Positions 26,901 to 40,000 of a stretch of DNA of 64,000 nt are shown piece by piece. The first letter of the stretch is position 1; every line of letters starts with the position of its first letter. The notes beneath the pieces were generated by a model, which saw only the letters and a program-made list of their open reading frames with translations, was not told where the DNA came from and searched no databases. Origin of the DNA: Eonycteris spelaea (lineage: Eukaryota; Chordata; Mammalia; Chiroptera; Pteropodidae); the NCBI GenBank assembly GCA_003508835.1, contig PUFA01000211.1:2728001-2792000 (forward strand). The letters run 5' to 3'. Both the position numbers and the translations under genes were made by a program.

Positions 26901-29900
26901 CATGCTACTAAATACCCAATGGATTAAAGAGGAAACCAAACAGGATTAAAAATACCTTCAGACAAATGAAAATTTTAATGTAACTCTTTAAAATTTATGG
27001 GATGCAGCAAAAGTGGTTCTTAGAGGGAAGTTCATAGCTATACAGGCCTACCTTAAGAAATAAGAAAAAATCCCAAATTCACAATTTCAATTTACATTTA
27101 AACTAAAAAAAAAGTAAGTAGTAGAAAAGAAATACTAAAGATCAAAGAAGAAATAAATAAAATCGAGACTAAAAACACATCAGAAAAATATCAATGAAAC
27201 TAAGAGCTGGTTTTATGGAAGGACAAACAAAATCTTTAAAAACTTTTAGCCAGACTCATCAAGGAAAAAAGAGAAAGAGCCTAAATAAATAAAATCAGAA
27301 ATAAGAGAGGTTTCTTATATCAAGAAATACAAAGGGTCATTAAAGAATACCATGAACAATAATACACCAACAAATTGAACAACCTCTAAGAGACGGATAA
27401 ATTTCTAGAAACATGCAAACTTCCAAGAATGAGCCATGAAGAAACAGAGTCTTCAATTGCTAACAAAGAAGTTGAAGCAGTAATAAGAAAAAAAGAAAAA
27501 GAAAAAAAGAAAAACAACTCCTAATGAACAAAAGTCCAGAACCATACAACTTCACAGGTAAATATATAGTATCATGTCATTCTACCATACATTTAAAGAA
27601 TTAATACCTCTCTATCTCAAACTATTACCAAAAAATTGAAGAGAACGGAACCTTGCAAACTCATGCTACAAAGCCTGCATTACCCTGATCCCCAAACCAG
27701 ACAAAGATACTACAAAAAATATTACAGGTCAATATCCCTGATGAGTATAGATGCAAAAATTCTCAAAAAAATACTAGCAAACTGAATTCAACAATACATT
27801 AAAAATATTAGAGGCCATGATCAAGTGGGATTTATCCCAGGGATGCAAGAATGGTTAATACCTGCAAATCAATTAATGTCATAAACCACATCAACAAAAC
27901 CAAAGATAACATATCATATTATCATCTCAATAGATGCAGAAAAAACATTTGAGAAAATTCAACATCCATTTATGATAAAATCGTTCAACAAAAATAGGTA
28001 TAGAGAGAATTTACCTCAACATAATAAAGTCTTTCATACGACAAGCTCACAGGTAACATCGTATCAACGGTGGAAAGTTGTAAGCCTTTCCTCTAAGATC
28101 AGGAACAAGACAAGGATGCGCACTCTTACCTCTATTATTCAGTATAGTATTGGAAGTCCTAACCACAGAAATCAGACGAAAAAAGAAATAAAAGGCATCT
28201 AAACTGGGAAGGAAGAAATAAAACCCTAAAGACTCCACCAAATATTAAAATTAAATATTATAATTTGATTAATAACAATTCAATAAAGTAGCAGTATATA
28301 AAATAAATATAAAAAATTCCATCACATTTTCATGCACTAATAATGAATGAATCCAAAGAAGAAATAAAGAAAACAACCCCAGTTTACAAATTGCATCGAA
28401 TAGAATAAAATACCTAAGAATGAATTTATATGGAACCTCAAAAGACCATTAATAATGAAAGCGATCCTGAGAAAGAACAATGTTAGAGAATCATGCTTGG
28501 ATTTCAAACTATGTTACAAAGCTATAAAACACAAAAACAGACATATAGATCAATGGAACAGAATAGAGAGCCTAGAGAATAACTCTTGTTTATATATATG
28601 GTCAATGAATCTATGACAAAGGAGGCAAGAAGACACAATAGAGAAATGGCAGTCTTTTTAATAAGTGGTGTTGAGAGATAGCTAGACAGATACATAAGAA
28701 AATAAATCTGGACCACTCCTTACAGGATATACAAAATAAACTCAAAATAGGTTGAAGACTTAAATGTAAGACCTGAAAATATAAAACTCCTAGAAGAAAA
28801 ATCTAGAAAGTAAACTCTTTGACATAGCTCTTAGTAAGATCTTTTTTGGATAAAGCCCCGCAAGCAAAAAAAACAAAAGCAAAACAAAACAACAGCAACT
28901 AAAAAACCCAAAACACCCCAAAACCCAAATGGGACTACATCAAACTAAAATGCTTCTTCACAGTGAAGAAGCATTACATCAACAAAATGGAAAAAATGAC
29001 CCACTGAATGGAAGAATATATTTGCAAAATAATATATCCAATAAGGGGTTAATATCTAAAATATGTAAGGAATTATATAACTCAATAACAATAGAAAAAC
29101 AAAAACACAATTTTGATCAAAAAATGGGCAGATAACATGAATATGCATTTCTCCAAAGAGAATATGCAAATGACCAACAGACATATGAAAAGATGCTCAA
29201 CATCACTAATTATCAGGGAAATGAAATCAAAACCGCAATGAGATATCACTTCACCCCCTGTCAGAATGGCTATCATTGAAAGGTGAACAGATACCAAGTG
29301 TTGGTGAGGATGTGGAGAAAAGGAAACCCTTATGCACACTGTTGATGGGAGTGTAAATTGGTGCAGTCACTACAGAAAACAGTATGGAGTTTCCTCAAAA
29401 AAACAAAATAAATAGAACTACCATATGACTCTACATTCTACTTTCTGGATATTTAACTAAAGAAATACAAGTTAGAAAAGATGTATGCACCCTTCAGTTT
29501 ATCACAGCATTGTTTATAATAACCAAGATGTGAAAGCAACCTCAGCGTCCACTGATAGATGAATGGATAAAGAAGATGTGAAAATTATTCAGAATAAAAA
29601 AATCATGATTTTCCTTGCCATTTGCAACAATGTGGATAGACCTAGAGGGTATTCTAAGTTGAAAAAAGTCAGAGAAAGAAAAATACCTTATGATTTCATT
29701 TATATGTGAAACTAAGAAACAAACAAATAAAAACAAAACCAAAAAAACAGACTCATAGAAAGGAGATTAAACTATGATGCCCAGGGGGATGAGTGAAAAA
29801 GATGAAGGGCGAATGTAGTCAATAATATTGTGAAACTTTGCATGGTGACAGGTGATTTACTATGCTTACTGTGGTGATCACATCATAAGGTATATAGATG

Positions 29901-29970
29901 TCTAAACACTATATTGCGTACATGAACCATATTTGTATATTTACTCTACTTCGATAAATAACAAAAATAA
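23950..29970 (+). mobile_element. near full-length L1, both ORFs broken
   Basis: A long G+C-richer 5' UTR (to about 24,990; the 5' limit could be further left) is followed by ORF1-like Lys/Glu-rich sequence, then ORF2 at about 26,100-29,500. Readable landmarks are ACAAGAGACCCACTTCAAA, AAAGAGCTGG-like and TGGGATTTATCCCAGGGATG. The 3' end is at CTTCGATAAATAACAAAAA. Numerous stops and indels. Confidence 0.85.
26007..26033 (+). repeat. short (CA)n/(CATA)n microsatellite
   Basis: A CA run of about eight units followed by CATACATACA, inside L1. Confidence 0.9.
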
Positions 29971-30559
29971 TTTCACAGATTGTAAAGTAAATGTGATATA
30001 AATTATGACTTAAAGTTCAGTGAAATGGAATACTTGAATAATTTATCTTTTAGTTTAAGAAATAGAACAATTATATACCTTTAGAGATCTGTGTGCCCCT
30101 CCCATCACATTACTATTCTGAACATTTTTAGTATATTCTATCCCTTTCAGTATATATCCCAAATGATTTTTATTTGGCATGATTTTATACTTAGTCTGTT
30201 ATATTCTGTAACCATTGTTTTTTTTGCACTCAACTTTATGAATTATGAAATGTATATACTTTGATGTTGCCTGTAGTTTAATTTTTTTTTTTTTTACTGG
30301 AAGAGTAAAAATGTATAAATACTCAATTTGACACACAGTAAATTTCTAACGTTGCATGAATACATCCACTAGCAACTGTGTATGTTTTCCTGTTGACTCC
30401 CATTCTCATTAGCACTTGCTGCCTATCTAAATTTAGAATTTTGCTAGTTCTTGTTTGTAAAATGGTATAGGATTGTGCATTTCTCTTTAAAAAATTAAGT
30501 GACATATTTTCTTATGTGAAGTGGCCAGGCACGCATCCTCTTCTGTGAAATGCCTTGCA

Positions 30560-33250
30560 TTTGTGTGCGTGCACATGTGTTCTTTTATCTCTTATATTTG
30601 GTATTTAGTTTATTCATTTTCAGTCTTTATTCTCTGCTAATGAGCATTCAACAGTATAAATAGCCTTCAAAATACTATTTGAGCTGCGACCCACAAATTT
30701 AGATAATGCAGTATTTTAATTATTATTCAGTTTTAAATACTTTTTAAAGTTTTTATAATTTCAACTTTGATCTATGAATTATTGAAAAGAGGGTTGTCAA
30801 ATTTCAAATAATGTAGGTTTTTTAAGTTATCTTTATTTTAATTCTGATTTAATTATATTTTGATCAGAGAAGGTCTTCTGTATGTTATACATCCTTTGGG
30901 ATTTGTCGAGGTCAAATTTTGATGATTTTTCCATGAATGTTTGAGAAAAATATGTTCTATTGTTACGTACAGAGACTTTATGTAAGTAATAAATCAATTT
31001 TGTTCTATTTTTTTATTCTTTAATTTTTCATATTTTGACCTACTATTTACTAGATGTTGTGCTAAATCTCCCACTCTGATAATTGAATTGTCAATTTATT
31101 TTTATAATTCGAGGTTTGCTTTATATAATAGTCCAATGCTCTTTTATTAAATGCACACGAGTTTGGAGTCAATATAATTTCATATAGAATTAAAACTTTT
31201 ATCATTACAGAGTAACTTTCTGTATTATTAACAATGTTTTTTTTTTTTGCTGTATTGCTTGTTTTTATTTGATATTAATACAGTTATCTTGTCTCTTTGG
31301 GTTAGTATTTGCATGGTATATCTTTTTCCATCCTTTTACTTAACCTTTCTGTTTTGTTTTAGATATATCTCTCTTGCAAATTGCAGGTAATTTTTTTTTC
31401 CATTTGAAGAGTCAAATGGATATGTATGGGTATCCGTTTTTTTTCCTGCTTATGTGGTACTTATTAAATCTGAGTATTAATATCTTTCATAAACTCTGAG
31501 AAATTTCCATCTATTGTATTTTTTGAAATATGGCCCTCCCTCATTTCTCATTCTAAAATCCAATTAACTGACATTTTGGTTCATTTATGTTTTTTGTGAT
31601 TAGATATATTAGGATTTTTTTCACATTTTGTGTCTTCAATTCATCCTGTTTGTACTGTATAATTTTTACATCTAGTCTTATTTTAATTTGGATGATAGCA
31701 TTTTCTCACTCTATTCTACTATTTTGGCCCTCAATTTCCATTATTTTAATGCTTACCTTAGAAACTTATGAATACAGGCATTTCACTGAAAAACTAAAAT
31801 TGATTATTAACTTTATTCTCTTTGAAAAAAAGTAAAAATCACCTGTTTTAATTTATATTATACTCTTTATTTTATTTTTGTTTAGCAATTTTAGTTCTAC
31901 TGCTTTTTAACTCTATAAATCAGACTGTATTGTTGTTTTATATTGTCACTGTTTGTTTAGAGTCTCCCATGTTTACCATTGCTCTTTCTTCCCATTTCCT
32001 ATTGTATTTCAGAACTTCCTTCCTTCTGGAATCACTGCCCTCATAAAGAAATACAACTTTTTAGAAATTCCTTTAGTAATGTCTGTTCATAGCAAACTGT
32101 GTTTTGATTTTATAAAATGTCTTTACTTTAATAATTGAAAGAGAGGTCTTAAATTATAGTTATCTTTTTATAACACATTAATGGTACTATTCCAGTTTTT
32201 CTGGTTTTCATTGCTGCTACGAGACATCAGTTGTCAGTTAAATTGTTCCTTTACGGGTGCTCTTCCTATTCTTTTCATTTTTTCTTTTGTGTGTGTCAAG
32301 CAGTTTCACCATGCTGTGTATAGATATCAGTTTTATTTATCCAGCTTGAGATATGTGGTACTTATTAAATCCGAGTACTAACATCTTCATATTTCTGAGA
32401 AATTTCCAGCTATTGTATTTTTTGAAATATGGCACTCCCTCATTTCTCATTCCACAAATCACAATTAAAATATTTTTACTCTATTCTCTATGCCTCTTAA
32501 TCTATCTTCTATCCTTCTCATTTCATTATTTGTTCAGATCTTTTGGTTCACTAGTCCTCTCTTTATCTAATATACTGTTTCACTTAATTCAATGAGTTAT
32601 TTTTCAAAATCTATCTGGTCTCTTTTGAATGTTTCTTAGATATTGCTCAGTGTTTTCATTCCATTTTTTATTTCTTTAAACATTTATAGTTATTTTGTGT
32701 CATGTATCTCATAAGGACAATGCTTGAAGCTCAGCATATTGCTTGATATTTTTGCGTATTCTCAGTTATTATGTTTTGTTTTCTCATGTGTTTGGTAATT
32801 GGGTGCTTATATTAGGCTGATAGTAATCAAGGGGAATCCTGACAGCCATGAGATGATGTTTTTCTCCAGAGCAAAATTACATTTACTTCTTCTTATACCA
32901 AGGGTTGTCTTCATCTGGGACCACTTAACTTCTTTAGATTTCCTCGTACTCCATAGATGTGATAGGATAAATTCCATTCCAAGATCCTATGATATAGGAG
33001 AGAAATATTTTCTGCCCAGAGCTAAGATGGAGATAGACAGGTTAAACTGTCTCCCTTTAAGGGCAGAGGTAATTTTTCTACCCATCTACTCACAAGGATG
33101 TCCCCCTTTACGCAAGGTCTCAATTCAGCTGCCTACATCGCTCAAACCCAACATCTACTCACCTTTATCCTTTTTGCTAGAGAAACTGGTATCCTCATTG
33201 GATCACGAGGCAGCCTAGTTTCCACATTTGCTTACTATTCTGCTGTCAGC
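30560..33250 (-). mobile_element. antisense L1/HAL1-type fragment
   Basis: It has reversed L1 wording such as GTCAAATTTCAAATAATG, TGATCAGAGAAGGTCTTC and TTTTGAAATATGGCCCTCC. It is A+T-rich with no coding frame. A segment at 31,450-31,570 is repeated at 32,352-32,470. Confidence 0.65.
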
Positions 33251-33654
33251 AGCTAGTTAAGTTTCTGTTGTTGTGGGGGAAGGTTCGGGTGGTGGGTTGG
33301 GGAAAGAAAGGTTTGGGAATATACTTGGACATTTCTCGTAGTTTCTCGGATCTCAGCAACGCAGTTAAAAGTGTTTTTTGTGATTTATCTGGCCTCTGCT
33401 GCAGAGCGTTTTTCAGAAATATTGTCTGCCACAGACAGAAACAAAAGTTCAGTGGGAATTTCCAACTTCAACCAGACATTCTGCAGAAGAGTCCTTGACC
33501 CTCAAATGTTAGGTCCTCATTGAGCAAAGAGCCCCAGCTCAGATTTTCTCTTTTTCCCACTATAACGTCCCATTAGGTCTCTGAGAGTCATTTTCTTAAA
33601 AATGGCCTCTTTCAGCGCGTCTCAACCCCAATGCCCCAACAGGTTCTTAACCTG

Positions 33655-33812
33655 AGTGGTTTTGAGCACAAACTCTGGAAAAGGCTGCCTTGGTTTGAGC
33701 CCAGCTCTGCTTACTTGTTAGTGTGGCACTCTGTCAAGTTACTTTCAACTCTGTCTCAGTTTACTCATCTGTAAAATGGAGATAATAATAAAGCTTATAG
33801 ATTGCCGCTCAT
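33655..33812 (+). mobile_element. MIR SINE
   Basis: TTTGAGCCCAGCTCTGC, TCTCAGTTTACTCATCTG and AAAATGGAGATAATAAT are the MIR core. Confidence 0.85.
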
Positions 33813-34124
33813 GCCAGGAGAAATCAGCACCAAATACAGAAATTCATTCCATCATTGATTGACTCAGGAGTTCAAGTGACACGTGACCTGATTCCTCATA
33901 AACTTTGTCCTCAACACATGTTAATGAATTTACATTTCACTGTATCTATGTTACAGAAAGAAACAGAGGAAAATAGAAATCAGGCACACTAGTGTACACA
34001 ACTCAAGTCAAAATCAGCCCCAGGACTGGACTATTGGAGCTCCCAAGCAGTATTTCAGATTATTTCTGGGACCTCAGGGAAGATTACAACATGACAGGAC
34101 TGAGGGCCTACTGGTATCTTGCAC

Positions 34125-34262
34125 ATCAGGTGGAGTAACTATAGAAGGCCAGACTCTCCTTAATTCATAATGAGAAAACTGAGGCCCAAAGAGGTTGATC
34201 AGCTAGTTCAAGGCCTGTCAGTTACCAGCAAAACTAGGACTGAACTCAGGACTTGTGTATAA
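34125..34262 (-). mobile_element. MIR SINE
   Basis: AATGAGAAAACTGAGGCCCA and CAGTTACCAGCAAAACTAGG on the plus strand are the reversed MIR core. Confidence 0.75.
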
Positions 34263-35499
34263 CCCTCTGCTGCATCCCTCAGTTCTCCACAATGGCAAAT
34301 TCTTCAACTTCTTCTCCTCTTTTGTTCATTAGGCACTACATACCTAACCCATTTGATGAGAAAAAAATTTGATATATATTACTGTAAATTTTGTTCTCAT
34401 TTTATACAACTGTTTCTATATCATCACAATTAGATGCCAAAATTAACTTGTTTTGCTTTCACTGGAGTATTTCATATTTCCATGTAGCTACTAACTATGC
34501 TTGTTGAATTATTTAGGATTGCTCTAGTTGCAATATGTATAAGTCCACTTAAGGATTGTTCTTGCATTTTTATTAATTGCTTTTGAGATGTACAGTCTGT
34601 ACATATGTCCTGAAAATGTTTTAATTTCCTTGGCATAGTTGCCATGTTGGTTAAATTTGTATAAGGCAATAAACTGCTGCTAATTATATTTTTTTGTAGG
34701 TGTGGGATTATGGTTTGTGTACTGAAATTGGCATGACTGCTTTTTGTAATAGAATGCTAAATACTTTGAGAATGGATCTTGAATGTCTTCTATAGGAGAA
34801 TTATGTGCTTTCAATGTATACGAGGGCAGTGGTTGTAGGATTAACATTCTTTTCAACAATGTATTATCTTGGAAGATTCTTGTTAATACGTAACACTTAA
34901 TATTCTCCACAATTAACTTCAGAGAGAACTGATAAAAGATGATTTCTTATGCAGAGGTTTAAATTAGGCTGTGATTTGATCAAAAGTCTTTTTAGCATTC
35001 GACCTCAAAGGGGCACTGTTAGTATGCCTAAAATTTATTTTCCTTTTTTATTTGAAAAAATTCATGAATGTAATCTTTTTTATTCTTGAATTTCTCAGAT
35101 TTTAAAGTATATTTAAAAAATTAAACACCTTTACTAGCATTCTTGCAGCAACTCTACTACTAACATGAAACTGGGAGGGGTGGGGCAGACGAGTAGAGAA
35201 ACAGATTCACGCCTCAAGCTTCCAAAGCATTTTTATAAATGGAAAATACTTAAATTATGAAACAGCTTGATATAGTGTCCTTTAAGGTCGAAAACTTTTT
35301 TAAAAAATTGATAATTAAAATTGCTGTTTGGATATTTAAACTTAATCTGGAACAGAGACATATAACAAAACATAAGACATATTAAATGCTATGCTGCACT
35401 ACTTTAGATTATTGGCAAATTATTGGATAGATTGTTCTTATGACTTGTATTCAGATTACAGAGGATAATTGTAAGTGTGGAATAAATACTAGATTAAAT

Positions 35500-36438
35500 C
35501 CTTCAAAAAAAGAAGAAACCGTTATGAAAAGATATTTGAAAAAACAGAAGATGGGGAGATTTTGAAAAAGATGCTTTTAAAAATGATGCTAAGAATGTAG
35601 CCTCAAAAAGAGTCTAAAGAAGGCAGTTCTGAAAGTCTGAAGAGAATGGTCTCGAAAGAGAACCTAAAAAGAAGAGACGCAAACAAGATTAAGAAGATAA
35701 CGGCTTTGCAAAAGGTCTGAAAGTGACCCTGAAAAGGATCAGACCACAAAGGTCTGAGGATGTCTGCTCTGAAAAAACAGTTTGAAGGTGGCTCCAAAAA
35801 TTAATTGGAAGAAAATGGTGTTGAAAAAGAGTTAGGAGACAATGACTCTCAAAAATTATAATTTGAAGAAGATGGTTCTGAGAGAGTGCTGAGGAAAGCT
35901 CTGAGAGTGAGAAGGTTCCGGTAAACAGGAAGAAGATGCATATGAAGAAACATCTGTTGATGCATCATGTGGAAAGAGGAGGAAGAAAATGCAGATGAAT
36001 AAGGGTTTGATGATGCTGAGGAAGAAGAGGAAGATGTTGCAAGTGAAAAGTGGTTCAAAGATGAGAATTCCAACAAGATGGTGTTTGATGAGGAGGATTC
36101 AGTTAGAAGTATAGGCCGAGTCTGATGTGAAGGTGCCTGTGGGGGTGCTGGGAACGAGGGAGAAGGGCCCCTTTATTCAGCAGTTATGAGGAGGAGGAGT
36201 AAGGAAGATGAAGGATGAGATTTAATCTCTTAAACTTGTGTTTAGGGAGACACTTCCACCCATCCACGCCTCTGCTGTGTGGTAACAGTAGTGTCAATGA
36301 ATACGTGCATAGTGATAGGACGGCATCAGACTACTGTTTGGAAATTTTCACTGTAATCGCCACGTAATGGTTTTAAATATATTTTAAATGGCTGTTCAAT
36401 TAAAACTTCGTAGTCATAATGCAAGTAAAAAAAAAAAA
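35500..36438 (+). pseudogene. HTATSF1 processed pseudogene (likely HTATSF1P2 orthologue)
   Basis: The plus strand carries the acidic C-terminal region of HTATSF1, with recognizable SEKWFKDENSNKMVFDEEDS and EGPL near the end, broken by many frameshifts and stops. A 3' UTR follows, then an A tract of 12 at about 36,427. No N-terminal RRM sequence is seen, so the copy is 5' truncated. It sits about 0.4 kb past the NQO2 stop, in opposite orientation. Human HTATSF1P2 also lies just 3' of NQO2, so the insertion is probably ancient. Confidence 0.75.
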
Positions 36439-36846
36439 GATGAAAGAAATAAGTCCAAATACAGCAGTAAAACACTAGCTATGAAAAGATTAAACTTTGC
36501 TATGAAAAAACAGAAACTCTCAAGTTATGAAATCAAACAAAACACAAAACTAACAAATCCAGCTTCATGTGAAGAGAACTATGTGAAAACAGCATTACCC
36601 ACGAGACTGAACATAGGGAAATGGAAAGAAATTAGAAAAGAAAGCCTGGATGAAAACTATTAGTCAGAATAGAATTCAGTGCAACCAGCTGATTGCTGAC
36701 ATATTGGATATTGCTGTTAAAACTCTGAAGACATTCACGCACATCATCAAATAAATCCAGTTAACTTTGTTGTAATTTCATGTTATTACAGCATCATCTC
36801 TTTGTGTGTGCTTGCATGTCTTATGATGCGTACATAGCACAAGGTG

Positions 36847-37023
36847 TTACTCCCCAAAGTACCAAGGTGGTGTGCAGTGGATGGGCTCTTCTTTCCAGAT
36901 AGTTTTCAGCCTCTGGGCCCAGGATGCCACCATCCCCTTTTTTTCTTCTTCTGATGCAAACTCAGGAGCAAAACTGATCTGAGGGGCAAGGACTTTAAAT
37001 CCACAGAAGTGCAATGCACCATG
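36847..37023 (-). CDS. NQO2: NQO2 exon 7 (terminal coding exon)
   Basis: The 177-nt exon encodes residues 174-231 and a TAA stop. It starts [17 protein letters not shown] and carries the metal ligands His174, His178 and Cys223. The acceptor ends GGCTATAG. I found no clear minus-strand AATAAA in the 250 bases past the stop, so the 3' UTR end is not placed. A paralogous open copy of this exon lies at 10141-10320. Confidence 0.95.
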   Translation of the reverse strand, partial: HGALHFCGFKVLAPQISFAPEFASEEEKKGMVASWAQRLKTIWKEEPIHCTPPWYFGE

Positions 37024-40000
37024 CTATAGCCAGAAAGAAAGAAAATTAATGATTATAAGCCACACCCTTTATATATCATTCGGTTAAATAATTAAAGGGG
37101 GAAATGGTATGAAACACACCTTTAAAAAATAACTGAGCAACGTTAATGCTAGTCGGTAACTGAAAACAACTGAGGGGCTCTATACTCTAGGATGCTGGCC
37201 TTTACAAGTGAAGTAAAGAACTTCTGGGTGGCTGGAAGTTCCCTGTTCTGATCACTGAGATTAATCCGGAATCTTTGCTACTGATTCAAACACTATACTT
37301 TATGGTTTTGACTGATTAGGCAAATTATGGTACATTCATAAAATGGAATTATTCTAGAATGACATTATTCTAGCTAAAAAAATGCCACCATAGAAGGTTG
37401 TGCAAGATACATGTGAAATGAAAACAAGAACTATGACCCTATATTTATGGCATAGCATTTATGTAAAAAAATAAACATAATATACCTAATAATAAGAAGT
37501 ATATGTGTAAGAATTTATATGGGCCATAAGGAAAATATATCGAATCATTAAAAGTAATTATTTTTAAGGTATGATTAGGAGGACTGAGTTTCTATTTTTT
37601 AAAATTTATAGTCTCACTTTTTTTCTATAACATGTAATTTTGCAAACGGAAAAAATACAAAGATTTTTAAAAACAAGAATTTAAACTTGGCTAATGGCAT
37701 GTAAGAGATTGGTTGGCCTGTGGAGAAAGAAGTTCAGGCTTTGTAACATCATTTCCTTCAGCAGAGCGTCACTAAATGCAATTGCTGTCTCATCTCCTTT
37801 CAAAGAAGACTACTTATTTTCTAGAACTATCAGGCCTCCCTGGAGTTCTGTACTAAGATGTGGTGGCCTGACCTTTTTCTCCCCAACCACAGGCTGCTTG
37901 AACATGCCTTGCCCACTGCTTTCTCCTTTGCAGAGAGCCATCCTCCACCACCCCTTGGGACCAGGGGTGCATACACAGACAGCCTGGCCTCCGCCTGGGA
38001 GCACAAGCTCTGAGTCCTCAAAACCTGGAGTGGGGGGCTCTGGGGTGAGGCATAGCGCCTGGCTCCATGGACCTCGCCTGTGGGGGGTTCGTAGGCTCTC
38101 GAGAATGCCTGACCCAGGGCACCTCTCACCAGGGGTTGAGAACGATGCCATCTTCAAGAGACACGGCCTGCGGAGGTCGCTACACCTCTGCCAGTGCTCA
38201 GTGCCTGCAGAGGGCCACCTGGGGAGATTCTGTTTACCACACATGGAGCCAGGTTTGGCTTAGCTTCCACCCAGACAATACCAAAGGCTATCATTATACG
38301 TGATGTCCTTATTAGCCAACCTTTGCAGTACTGCTAAGTAAAAAATTAAAAAGGGTAAATTGTTATAATTTTCTGTATCCAGGTAGAGTCAAAATGGTCT
38401 GGGTTTCAGGCTTTTGGCGCATCTCGGGGAATTGTGGGAGACTGACGGGTAAGGGTGGGGGTGCAATGGGTACCTGGAGGGGCCACAGGAAGTACTTAAA
38501 ATGTCCACTGACTCCAGTCTTTGTGTACATCTCTGCCGTACCCCCAGTGGTTACTGAAAGAAGGGCCAACTTATCCTGCAGAAGGAAAAGCAAATGTGTT
38601 TGCATGGATTCCAGAGGTAGAGACAAACAAATGCTACTGTGACTCCAGCACAAAGCCTTATAATGACTAGGAGGGGAAATCTGAGGTCAGTTCCCTCCAG
38701 GGACGGACAAATATAACATTCCCATTTCTAGCAAACCCAGCAATAGGTGACAACTACATCTAATGGGAGGAGGGGAGGGAACAATCAGAAAAAGTGGACT
38801 GAGCAACCCCAGAGCTCAGATCTGCCCCAGCTTCTGGTAGACAGTGAACTTCAGTCATGTGGGGGAAGAAGAGGCTAAGTCAGAGGTGCTGACCTGGGTG
38901 TCTGTGAGGGCTGCAAGAGGCGATGAATGGTGTAGACACATGGCACTCACTAAATGATGGCATTACTTATGGTCAAAGCCAGATCTTTAGGACTCAGCAT
39001 TTCCTTATCTGCACTATTTTCTAAGGCTTTTAGAATTTTTAAAAATCATGTATTTTAGTAAGAAATCCATATCTACCATGTACTGGGTATCTAGCAGCTT
39101 CTATGCAATCCTCATCCTACTATGTAGGTATCATATTATCTTTTCAAGTTAGGAATGGGAAGCACTCAGAGATGAACTGGTGTGAGGCCAGAGCTCTATT
39201 CTGCCTCTCGGAGCCAGGGCTGACCACGTGTGGCCCACTTCACCCTGACACCAGCCCTAGGCCTTTTAGCCATGCACGTAGTTAGCTGTGGATGTGTCTG
39301 TATCCCTCACTAGGCAAAGCTCCATGACTTCAAAACAATGCTTTTCTCATCGTGTACAGCACACAGGGCTTTCTTTGCACATAGCTGATGCTCAATCAGT
39401 ATTTATTCATTTATTTTCTCCTCTTTAACCACCCCCACCACTTACACAGTATTTATTTTTTAAAAAAGCAAACTAGAAATATAACTTAATGAGATGCCCC
39501 CTTCCCTCTCTATAGTGATCCTCATCCCAAAGCACATACCTTGAGAAAACCGGAATCATAGAATCCTGGGATGTCGAAGGCAAACCCCTGGCACAGCACC
39601 CTGTCCATCCAGCCCTTTAGGATGGCTGGCACACTAAACCAGTACAGCGGGAACTGGAGACAACACCAAGGACAAAAAATGAGGCAGTTGTCTCCGATTT
39701 AGTAGTTTATTCTATCTGGTGACTCAGAAGGAATCCCGCTCTCTTTCTCTTCCCAGGCGACTGGGCAGGAATGTAACCCACATGGCAGCATAAATAAGGA
39801 CATTTCACCCCTTTCACTCTGAGGCATACAATGTGGACACAGGATGGTGGGGTTGGGTGGGGAGAGCTGACAATGGTCCTGGTTGCTGTTACAGCTGGTT
39901 CATCACCCCCCAGTGACAGCCCCCTAATGCTGGTCCCTGAGTAGGCAGGGAGGCACTGGGAAGCTCTGCTGGCTCTGTGGCAGCAGTCTCTGTGATGGAT

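Larger units (their letters stand above)
33251..35499. other. intergenic, contains two MIRs
   Basis: 34,330-34,900 is A+T-rich and reads like a 3' UTR, with AATAAA at 34,668. No coding part was found. Confidence 0.35.

Noticed and set aside
37694..38263. 189-codon plus-strand frame and 144-codon minus-strand frame
   Set aside because: They lie inside NQO2 intron 6, overlap on opposite strands and have no domain or splice context.
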